Shown in pieces: positions 44,341 to 50,944 of a stretch of DNA of 50,944 nucleotides. The notes beneath the pieces were generated by a model that was not told the origin of the DNA, did no database searches, and worked only from the letters and a program-made list of their open reading frames with translations. The stretch's first letter is position 1; every line of letters starts with the position of its first letter. The DNA lies in assembly GCF_009905545.1 (NCBI RefSeq), contig NZ_JAAALB010000044.1:1-50944 (forward strand), in the 5' to 3' direction. The DNA comes from Cellulophaga sp. BC115SP. Lineage in GTDB: Bacteria; Bacteroidota; Bacteroidia; Cytophagales; Spirosomataceae. The position numbers and the translations under genes were made by a program.

Positions 44341-45156
44341 ATGAAAAAATACATTCATTTCTACACTTTACTTTTATGGACACTTTCATTTTTCAAAGGG
44401 TTTTCGACTTCACAATTACCAGACCTACTGATTTATAAAGGAGATACTATTCCAATTTATGCAAATCCTCTCGAACAACTTTATGAGAAAAGTAGCTCAC
44501 GCCCCAACTTTTTTGGAAGTAAGCATGAGTGTACTTCAACTAGCTGCTGGCGAGGTTATTATGCTGAATGGGAGATTATTAACAACCAAATTTATTTAAC
44601 AGGCATTTTTAGTTGTTGCGATGAGCATCGTGAAACTAAGGCAGACTTAAAAGCTTTGTTTGGCGAGAAGTGTATTAACGGAAAAGTCAAGGCAGTTTGG
44701 GTAACTGACACTTTTATTTCGCCACAAGGAAAACTGTTACATTACGTCCACATGGGTTATGATTCTATATACGAAAAGGAATTAGAATTTCAGTTTAAAG
44801 AAGGGAAACTTTTGGGTATAAAATCTTATGATAATTCAAAATCTCGAACTTCTATTTACAAAGTAGACCACAAGAAATTATTGAAGTTCATTGACAGACA
44901 AATAAATTGGAGCATTTTACCAAAGAATAAAGGGAAAATAAGAGTATTTGTGCAGTTTTCGGCAAATATCTATGGATTGATAGATCGTGCTGAGGTGATT
45001 CGTGGTTATAACAAAGACTTCGATAAAGAAGCAATTAGAATTGTCAAGTCAATTCCCCAGTGGGATATTTTATATAGTCATGGTAAATTCATTCGTATGA
45101 ATTATATAATGCCAGTTACATTTAACTGTGAAAATAGACATAACAAGTACCATTAA
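44341..45156 (+). CDS. Secreted protein with TonB C-terminal-like domain
   Basis: 271-residue protein with an N-terminal signal or membrane anchor (MKKYIHFYTLLLWTLSFFKGFSTSQ). The middle is cysteine-containing (KHECTSTSCWRGYYAEWEIINNQIYLTGIFSCCDEH) and unrecognised. The C-terminal part (about 195-265) resembles the TonB/energy-transducer C-terminal fold: NKGKIRVFVQFSANIYGLIDRAEVIRGYNKDFDKEAIRIVKSIPQWD...GKFIRMNYIMPVTF. In Bacteroidetes this domain is common in proteins that are not true TonB; here no proline-rich spacer is seen. Its function is unknown. Starts 13 nt after the gene at 43803 and may be co-transcribed. Confidence 0.75.
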   Translation: MKKYIHFYTLLLWTLSFFKGFSTSQLPDLLIYKGDTIPIYANPLEQLYEKSSSRPNFFGSKHECTSTSCWRGYYAEWEIINNQIYLTGIFSCCDEHRETKADLKALFGEKCINGKVKAVWVTDTFISPQGKLLHYVHMGYDSIYEKELEFQFKEGKLLGIKSYDNSKSRTSIYKVDHKKLLKFIDRQINWSILPKNKGKIRVFVQFSANIYGLIDRAEVIRGYNKDFDKEAIRIVKSIPQWDILYSHGKFIRMNYIMPVTFNCENRHNKYH

Positions 45157-45198
45157 TCAAATTAGGTAAAACTAAAAACATGGAAGGATAATCAAACG

Positions 45199-45573
45199 AT
45201 GGTCAAAGGCTATCCCGTTTACATAGTTAACCCCACATATAAAACAATTAGGGTGGAGGAACAAGATGGAAGGTTAATGATTATACAAGAAGCAAAAGAT
45301 AAGAATGGCAATTGGAGACCCATTGAATATTGGCAGTTTAGTAGTTGTGGAAATAGTTATGGAGGCGTCGCATTAAAACCTAATTCCTATATTTTTACAA
45401 AAATAGTAGCGTATAGAGGAGAATTTGAAACAACCTTACGCTTAAAAATGCTCAATGATACCCTTGTATATTACTCTGAACCGTTTAAAGGAAGTATCAA
45501 TTTAACCCAGCTGGACACAGCCTTAATTAAACAAAATGTTAGTCCGCAAAACTTTTTCAATAAAGAGAAATAG
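45199..45573 (+). CDS. Small hypothetical protein, probably N-terminally shortened
   Basis: 124 residues: GYPVYIVNPTYKTIRVEEQDGRLMIIQEAKDKNGNWRPIEYWQFSSCGNSYGGVALKPNSYIFTKIVAYRGEF. Relatives I recall in Bacteroidetes carry a signal peptide before the YPVYIVN segment; here the frame is closed by TAG at 45163-45165, leaving only MVKG before it. This suggests loss of the N-terminus or a start in a different frame through a frameshift. It follows the TonB-C-like gene by 42 nt. Function unknown. Confidence 0.6.
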   Translation: MVKGYPVYIVNPTYKTIRVEEQDGRLMIIQEAKDKNGNWRPIEYWQFSSCGNSYGGVALKPNSYIFTKIVAYRGEFETTLRLKMLNDTLVYYSEPFKGSINLTQLDTALIKQNVSPQNFFNKEK

Positions 45574-45669
45574 AAAAAAAAACATTTGCCACACATGGTC
45601 TTACGTGGTTAAATCAAGTACAGAGCCTCTGTCAAAATTTGATTAATATTAAAATAAACCATTTAACTA

Positions 45670-46713
45670 ATGAAACTATTTGATAAAATATTCAATTCCA
45701 ACAAGACAACACAAACAGTTGACTTGACAACCATCACAAGGACAGAAGTTCTGGAAGGGTTTTCTATCCCAGGAATGATACACAATATTCATTATCACTT
45801 TACTGACTTGCAGGTGTATAGTGACGGACTTATTAATTGTTGGGGAATGGTTGACCTATCTATGTTCCAAGACAAGTTAAATAAAGGCTGGGTTGTTCCC
45901 TCGATTCCAGACGGAGAAGCAATTTCTATTTATAATTTAGGTAACTGGAATATTGAGCAAGGAGAATGGCAACATACCAAAGAAACACTGTATGATTATG
46001 TTTACTCACTTGTAAAACAACTTAATCCGACACTCGAAAATTTACACAATTATAACGGTAGTGATTCAAAAAAGGTAGGCAATGTAAATGTTGCAAAGCA
46101 TTCTACCTCGACAGCCCTACCTTATCATTATGATGACCCAAACTCATTTTTTCGAAAAAGAATTAATGGAGAAAAATTTCATTTCTTTTATCGAAATGAT
46201 GATAACAAAACATATTTAGCAGAATTATCTATTTATAAAAGTGGATACATAGAGATTACAAATTTACCTAAGAAGAAAATACACAAACTAGTGGACTTAG
46301 ATGCCTTAGCTCAGAATGGTACGCTAACAACAGATCTTAAAATCGGAGAAACGGTTTTAATTGTGAATTTAGGGTCATTTAAAGTCGTTTCGGGGAGCGG
46401 AATTGATATTAAATTCAAACTGAACGAGCTAGTTGATAAGTTCAACGAACTAAACGGTAGCGAAAATAGTATTGCCAAATGTGCGAGAATATTTGAGGTG
46501 TACAAACAAAACCCGACCAAAAAATTACGAGACGATTTAAAAGCGGCGTATGAAGCAGTTCCAGAACATCGAAGAATTTTCGTTGGGACAATGGATACAA
46601 AAGACTACGAAGTTCGTCAGGTAATTTATGGCGACATTGTGAAAAAAGAATGGGAGGAGGATTATGGGTATGAGTATCCGTATGACGATATGCCCAAACC
46701 AATAGATGAATAG
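45670..46713 (+). CDS. Hypothetical protein, two-part, cytoplasmic
   Basis: 347 residues without a signal peptide. The N-terminal half (VLEGFSIPGMIHNIHYHFTDLQVYSDGLINCWGMVDLSMFQDKLNKGWVVPSIPDG and GNWNIEQGEWQHTKETLYDYVYSLVKQLNPTLENL) has a pattern I associate with small Bacteroidetes immunity-context proteins, but I cannot name the family. The second half (about 150-340) includes FHFFYRNDDNKTYLAELSIYKSGYIEITNLPKKK and KCARIFEVYKQNPTKKLRDDLKAAYEAVPEHRRIFVGTMDTKDYEVRQVIYG. The ending EWEEDYGYEYPYDDMPKPIDE is acidic and aromatic. Stands alone between non-coding spacers. Confidence 0.7.
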   Translation: MKLFDKIFNSNKTTQTVDLTTITRTEVLEGFSIPGMIHNIHYHFTDLQVYSDGLINCWGMVDLSMFQDKLNKGWVVPSIPDGEAISIYNLGNWNIEQGEWQHTKETLYDYVYSLVKQLNPTLENLHNYNGSDSKKVGNVNVAKHSTSTALPYHYDDPNSFFRKRINGEKFHFFYRNDDNKTYLAELSIYKSGYIEITNLPKKKIHKLVDLDALAQNGTLTTDLKIGETVLIVNLGSFKVVSGSGIDIKFKLNELVDKFNELNGSENSIAKCARIFEVYKQNPTKKLRDDLKAAYEAVPEHRRIFVGTMDTKDYEVRQVIYGDIVKKEWEEDYGYEYPYDDMPKPIDE

Positions 46714-47240
46714 GAATAAGACCGCAAATAAGTTTTAATTATTTTACAAACTCTGTCGCTAGTGCTGGCTTCCAAGCCAGTACTCACTCAATCTAAGGAT
46801 TCCGATCCTATTGGCAAGGATAATGGTTCCCTAGTCACAATTGAAGATTTTGCACAGGATGGAAATCAATTTTTATTTTTATATATTTGAATTGTACTTT
46901 AGCTACACCGCTAAATCTCGTCTATTGCAAACAAAAAAATGATACTATGCACTTACAAGAGACTCTACAAAATCACAGAAATTCACTTCAAGAGAGACCA
47001 AACTACGCTCGGGATATGGCATTAAAAAATATCTTGATAATGAAACCCTTATAAGCCCGTATGGCAACTGACGGTGTTTAAAATTGGGACACATCAAACT
47101 TTATTGCATTTCATAATTTTTAACTTCATATACAAAATAGTGGAGTATTTGAATGATTCGATAAGGTATTATGCCAATAATGAACTTTGGCATTCTCAAT
47201 ATCAAATCGCTATACTCACTCACCCTTTAACTACAATTCT
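46714..47240. other. 527-nt region without a convincing gene
   Basis: Contains a strong hairpin at 46759-46783 (CTGGCTT/AAGCCAG core with flanking AGT/ACT) and a small AGGAT/ATCCT hairpin after it. A 35-codon frame at 46947-47054 has no recognisable product. The C-richer stretch around 46755-46830 differs from its A/T-rich surroundings and may be a remnant of a lost gene or mobile element; not proven. Confidence 0.4.
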
Positions 47241-47876
47241 ATGAAAACTTTAGCCATTACAATAGTGACAATATTTATTTCACTGACTTCATCATTAGGG
47301 CAAACCTCAAAGGACAGTTTGTTAGTCTTTATCGGAGAAAAAATTGAAGTGAAATACACACCTGAAAAGTCTTTGTCAGATACAGTAATTATGGGCAAAG
47401 ATACTGTGATAACCGTAGGTATAAGTCTTGACAACAGATATAGAGCAAAATACAAAATATTACAAGTAATCAATGGTTCTTTCAGACAAGACACTATTAC
47501 ATTTTTTGCTTATGACCATTATGGCGAACCTGCATTTTCCAAGTTCAAGACAGTTCTTCTTTTTGTTTCTCCTCACAAAGGCGAGCTATATCACGAGAAA
47601 TACCAATATTTTGATTTGTATTTGACCGCTGACAACAAATGGGCAAGTCCTTATTCAGGTAGATACCAAAATGATTATTTCAAAGATAAGGTTAGTGTAA
47701 GACCAGAGAAAATTTCGTTTAAAGAAGAAGTTTCGTCTCCAATTAGTCATTTATCAGAAGACCAACGAAAAACTTTGTTTCCTAAACCATATTTTGACAT
47801 TAAGAATGGTAATGCAATCGCTATTTATGGCAATTATGTGGATGATTTAGTTAAACTCAAAAAACAGACAAATTGA
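47241..47876 (+). CDS. Secreted hypothetical protein
   Basis: 211 residues. The frame is open from a TTG at 47187, but the ATG at 47241 gives a clear signal peptide (MKTLAITIVTIFISLTSSLGQ). The mature part has KYKILQVINGSFRQDTITFFAYDHYGEPAFSKFKTVLLFVSPHKGELYHEKYQYFDLY. It resembles small periplasmic or surface proteins in Bacteroidetes that follow the pattern VIxGxxxxDTIxFxxYDHYG. No enzyme motif seen. Unlike the neighbours it is exported. Ends shortly before the right copy of the direct repeat. Confidence 0.75.
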   Translation: MKTLAITIVTIFISLTSSLGQTSKDSLLVFIGEKIEVKYTPEKSLSDTVIMGKDTVITVGISLDNRYRAKYKILQVINGSFRQDTITFFAYDHYGEPAFSKFKTVLLFVSPHKGELYHEKYQYFDLYLTADNKWASPYSGRYQNDYFKDKVSVRPEKISFKEEVSSPISHLSEDQRKTLFPKPYFDIKNGNAIAIYGNYVDDLVKLKKQTN

Positions 47877-47988
47877 AAGTGAAATGATATTATTGGAAGT
47901 CGTGGTTATCTGAGCGTTTAACCTTGCTGTAGCGAGTTGTTGAGGCAGTTTTATATACACCTATAACAAACAGCTTAGGGATAGCTTC

Positions 47989-48015
47989 GATAATATACGT
48001 ATATTGACTTTGGTT
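47989..48015 (+). repeat. Right copy of 27-nt direct repeat flanking the accessory block
   Basis: Matches 39650-39676 at 25 of 27 positions, including TACGTATATTGACTTTGGTT. The similarity fades into GGATA...GATAA on the left and stops sharply on the right. Confidence 0.7.
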
Positions 48016-48097
48016 AATAAAATGCTTGGCGTGATTCAAACCTTCGCATTGGTTGGATAGACGTAATAAAATTCAATTATTATTGCAGTTATAAACT

Positions 48098-48123
48098 TGT
48101 TATAGCCAATTGTAAAACGATAC
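48098..48123 (+). repeat. Boundary motif before the gene at 48137
   Basis: TGTTATAGCCAATTGTAAAA followed by CGATAC. Its first part matches the motif at 42245, and its end (AAAACGATAC, 48114-48123) matches 39932-39941 before the SMI1/KNR4-type gene. Confidence 0.45.
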
Positions 48124-48136
48124 ACACGACATCAAA

Positions 48137-49072
48137 ATGAGTATGAGTATAGTAAAAAGACAACATTACGTATGGAGACATTATCTAAGACCTTGGGCGG
48201 ACAACGATAATATTTGGACACATTTCACGCAGTTAAATAAAATTGAAAGGACGAGTTTAATGGACGTTGCTCAAGAAAGATATTTCTATAAGCTTGTTGA
48301 CTTTACAGATGCAGAAGAAACTTTTCTAAAAAACTACATTGACAAATTCAGTCCAACAGTTGTAAAACCGCTCAATTTTGACTTTCTAAATTTATTCACC
48401 AGCACAAGTAAGTTAAAAGAGCAATTATATAAGACCGTAAATCCTGCGGTTGACAAAGAAAAGTATACCGAAGAAATCAGAAAACTGGAAATCAATCTGA
48501 TGGAAATCGGACACGGGAAAATGGAAAATTTAGGACAGAAACTTATCGCATACAGAAGTTTGGAAGACTTAAAAACAATCGAGCAAGACGACTACTTATT
48601 TGATGCAATAATGTTTTTGTGCTTTCAGTATTTCAGAACTAAAAGTATGAGAACTTCAGCTTTACAATCTTTTGTCGGTGGACCTTATGAAGAGTTGGCG
48701 AAAAAATCTTGGAATATTTTGAGTTATGTTACAGCAACGACTTTTGCAAAGAAAATTTCACTTGACCGAAAAATCAAATTCATATTTCACGAGAATAACA
48801 CAACTGAACATTTCATCACTTGCGACCAACCTATTTTCAATATCTTCAACGACAAAGTTGATGAAAATGGCGAAGTAAAAGATTTAGAATTGTATTATCC
48901 TATTTCTCCAAAACACGCATTGACAATACATTTTCGTGACGACCAAGCCGATAAATATGTAGGTAATAGTGCAGACAAAGAACTTATAAATTTATTTAAT
49001 AAAAAGGTTATCGAAAATTCTGACTTCTATGTTTTTGCCGACACAAAAGAACAATTGGAAAGGCTGAAATAA
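48137..49072 (+). CDS. DUF4238-family protein
   Basis: 311 residues, cytoplasmic. Signature pieces of DUF4238: the opening IVKRQHYVWRHYLRPWADNDNIWTH, the central helix stretch LFDAIMFLCFQYFRTKSMR, and the C-terminal FITCDQPIFNIFND...ELYYPISPKHALTIHFRDD. The biochemical role of this family is unknown to me; members are scattered, often in accessory regions. Preceded by the boundary motif, and followed after 163 nt by the ATPase-Toprim gene on the same strand. Joint transcription is possible but not shown. Confidence 0.85.
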   Translation: MSMSIVKRQHYVWRHYLRPWADNDNIWTHFTQLNKIERTSLMDVAQERYFYKLVDFTDAEETFLKNYIDKFSPTVVKPLNFDFLNLFTSTSKLKEQLYKTVNPAVDKEKYTEEIRKLEINLMEIGHGKMENLGQKLIAYRSLEDLKTIEQDDYLFDAIMFLCFQYFRTKSMRTSALQSFVGGPYEELAKKSWNILSYVTATTFAKKISLDRKIKFIFHENNTTEHFITCDQPIFNIFNDKVDENGEVKDLELYYPISPKHALTIHFRDDQADKYVGNSADKELINLFNKKVIENSDFYVFADTKEQLERLK

Positions 49073-49084
49073 GAACAACTGGCA

Positions 49085-49188
49085 ATTGGCAAAAGTGGCG
49101 GTTCAGTGCTCCTCAGGCACACTTGTGGTTAAACAAACATTTGTTCTCCGCATCAACATTTGTGGTAGAAATCGCCACCTTCGCCAAG
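49085..49188 (+). repeat. Imperfect long-range inverted repeat between DUF4238 and ATPase genes
   Basis: ATTGGCAAAAGTGGCG (49085-49100) and CGCCACCTTCGCCAAG (49173-49188) pair at 13 of 16 positions around a 72-nt loop. Size and imperfect pairing recall integron attC-type sites, but no clear GTTRRRY core and no integrase is seen. Confidence 0.4.
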
Positions 49189-49235
49189 CCGCAAACCTTT
49201 GTGCGTAATTTTAGGAAAGACTATATATAAATCAA

Positions 49236-50849
49236 ATGACTGACAATAAATACAGATTTTCAATTCAGACATCAAACAACGGAAATGTAAATATTCCGTT
49301 GACTGAAGGAAACGCACTTTTTGTTTTAGGTGCCAATGGAGTAGGTAAATCGACTTTGATGCACAATCTATTTACTCAAAACAGTAATCATGCTAAACGT
49401 ATACTTGCTCATAGACAAACATGGTTTACTGATAATGCAATGAATATGACAGCTTCGCAAAAAAAAGATTATGAGAACGCAATAAATTCAACGAACTCAC
49501 AAATTTTTTCAAGGTGGAAGGATGATTATTCGCAACAAAGAACATCACTTTCAATTTTTAATTTAATTAATTCAGAAAATATCAGAGCAAGAAAGATTGC
49601 ATCAGCCGTTGATGGGAATAATATTGAGCTTGCCCAAGAACATTCTCGAAATCAAGCACCTATTCAAGCTATTAATGAACTTTTAGCCGTTTCAAATATT
49701 CCAATTGCAATAATTCTTGGAAAGGATGAACAATTATTTGCTTCAAAAAATGGTTGTGAGCCTTATAGTGTTGCCGAACTGTCTGATGGTGAGAGAAATG
49801 CTTTATTAATTGGAGCTGACGTTCTAACTACAGAACCAAATTCGTTGATAATTCTAGATGAGCCAGAGAGGCATCTTCACCGTTCGATAATTTCACCATT
49901 ATTAACTACACTGTTTCGAAAAAGGAATGATTGTGTATTTGTCATTTCTACTCATGATATCCATTTACCAATTGACCACCCTGAGGCTAGTATTCTTTTA
50001 GTTAGAGGTTGTCAATGGCAAGGAAAGAATATTCAAAATTGGGATGCAGACTTAATTTCAGCCGACACTTCAATTCCTGAAACAGTTAAACGTGACATTC
50101 TAGGTTCAAAAAGAGAATTACTTTTTGTAGAGGGACAATCCACGAGCTTAGATAGGCAGATATACCAACTTATTTATCCTAATGTATCAGTTATTCCACA
50201 AGGTAACTGCGGCCAAGTTGAAAGGGCAGTTGATGGCATAAAAGGAACAGAAAGTATTCATTGGATTGGTGCTTATGGTTTGATTGATAGTGACGATAGA
50301 ACAGACGAACAACTACAAGGACTATTGACGAAAGGAATAGCAGCTGTTCCATTTTATTCTGTTGAAGCATTATATTACCATTTAAATATTGTTGAAAAAA
50401 TCGCATTAAAAGTTTCTGTGTTGACCGGACAGGAAGCAAGCATATTATTTCAGAATGCAACAGCAAACATTATACAAGATATAATGCAGCATAAAGAAAG
50501 ACTTTGCTCAAAACTTTGTGAAAAAAGACTTCGCAATGAGGTCATGTCGTCCCTGCCAAAACATAGCGATATTCAAGCACGAAAAAATTACAATTTGACA
50601 TTTGATTTAAACCAAGTTCTACAAAATGAAGAAAATCATTTTGACAGGCTTGTTGCAGAAAGCAACTTAATGGGTCTATTGACAAGATACCCAATAAGAG
50701 AAACACAAGTTCTAAACAGAATTGTTTCGGGTCTTGGCCTGACAAGAGAGCAATACGAAAATGCTGTTAGAAAACTAATTATTGACGAACCAGACATAAG
50801 AGATTTTTACAGAACACTTTTGCAACCATTGACAAACTTAATTGGATGA
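49236..50849 (+). CDS. ABC-type ATPase with C-terminal Toprim-like (DUF4435-type) domain
   Basis: 537-residue single-chain protein. The N-terminal ATPase has Walker A GANGVGKST (32-40), an ABC signature-like ELSDGERNALL (about 181-191), Walker B LIILDEPERHLH (about 203-214) and switch histidine VISTHD (about 236-241). From about residue 290 a Toprim/DUF4435-like part follows: strand RELLFVEGQ with the conserved Glu, then GAYGLIDSDDR (about 346-356) giving the DxD-type acids, and a helical C-terminus. The combination is that of OLD-type nucleases and of the PARIS defence system (AriA ATPase plus AriB Toprim, sometimes fused). Without comparison I cannot say which. Predicted role: sensing phage or foreign DNA/protein and cleaving nucleic acid. 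No signal peptide. Right-most complete gene; 50850-50944 shows nothing further. Confidence 0.85.
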   Translation: MTDNKYRFSIQTSNNGNVNIPLTEGNALFVLGANGVGKSTLMHNLFTQNSNHAKRILAHRQTWFTDNAMNMTASQKKDYENAINSTNSQIFSRWKDDYSQQRTSLSIFNLINSENIRARKIASAVDGNNIELAQEHSRNQAPIQAINELLAVSNIPIAIILGKDEQLFASKNGCEPYSVAELSDGERNALLIGADVLTTEPNSLIILDEPERHLHRSIISPLLTTLFRKRNDCVFVISTHDIHLPIDHPEASILLVRGCQWQGKNIQNWDADLISADTSIPETVKRDILGSKRELLFVEGQSTSLDRQIYQLIYPNVSVIPQGNCGQVERAVDGIKGTESIHWIGAYGLIDSDDRTDEQLQGLLTKGIAAVPFYSVEALYYHLNIVEKIALKVSVLTGQEASILFQNATANIIQDIMQHKERLCSKLCEKRLRNEVMSSLPKHSDIQARKNYNLTFDLNQVLQNEENHFDRLVAESNLMGLLTRYPIRETQVLNRIVSGLGLTREQYENAVRKLIIDEPDIRDFYRTLLQPLTNLIG

Positions 50850-50944
50850 AAAACTACGCCCAACAAGGGTAGCTGTTGCACAACTCATTTTCTCTAAAAA
50901 TTCTCTTACAGAATATCCTTCCAGACCTCTTTTAAAGTAATTTA

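Noticed and set aside
46947-47054. 35-codon frame in the 527-nt gap
   Set aside because: No recognisable product, no upstream signals.
39650-48015. Integrated prophage or conjugative element
   Set aside because: No integrase, structural, relaxase or replication gene occurs between the direct repeats.

Overview
The window looks like chromosome from a low-GC Bacteroidota bacterium, probably of the order Cytophagales. The evidence is two SusC/SusD outer-membrane pairs, FecI/FecR-type regulators, a type IX secretion C-terminal sorting domain, promoters with TAnnTTTG -7 boxes, and few Shine-Dalgarno-like sites. The assignment is inference; no rRNA or tRNA gene is present to fix it.

About three quarters of the window (1-38.2 kb) is a large polysaccharide utilisation locus. 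It has two complete signalling and uptake modules: ECF sigma / FecR anti-sigma / SusC / SusD at 0.2-7.8 kb and again at 25.0-32.6 kb. The first module is followed by a giant secreted lyase (7.96-13.6 kb) with a PL5/PL38-like catalytic domain, a CBM6-like domain, two CBM3 domains and a T9SS sorting tail. Next come a LacI-type regulator and a catabolic run (15.2-24.7 kb): GH88 unsaturated glucuronyl hydrolase, GH97, ROK sugar kinase, FucP-like MFS transporter, GH43 and a heparinase II/III-family lyase. A minus-strand operon (38.2-33.6 kb) adds GH127 beta-L-arabinofuranosidase, an alpha/beta-hydrolase esterase and a serine hydrolase. Together they suggest degradation of a uronic-acid-rich, arabinose- or pentose-decorated, possibly cellulose-associated polysaccharide. 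Lyases cut the uronan, SusCD import fragments, GH88 removes the unsaturated uronyl end, GH97/GH43/GH127/esterase trim side groups, and MFS plus ROK handle released monosaccharides.

The regulatory layout has internal regularities. A GGGTATC/GAGTATC element behind an A/T-rich tract precedes both fecR genes at exactly the same distance from the start codon. It also precedes the LacI gene, GH43 and the GH127 operon. Both susC genes carry a long leader with a matching hairpin architecture that starts 124-125 nt before the start codon.

A vapBC-like toxin-antitoxin pair (32.8-33.5 kb) lies between repeat copies, and its toxin lacks the first PIN-domain aspartate. From 38.4 kb rightwards the window changes to accessory DNA: a patatin-like phospholipase, then a series of small genes. 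These include a SMI1/KNR4-type putative immunity protein, a TonB-C-terminal-like protein and several unknowns. They are separated by non-coding spacers and partly share boundary motifs. A 27-nt near-identical direct repeat brackets 8.3 kb of this region. The right end holds a DUF4238-type protein and a single-chain ABC ATPase plus Toprim-like protein that is a good candidate for an anti-phage factor.
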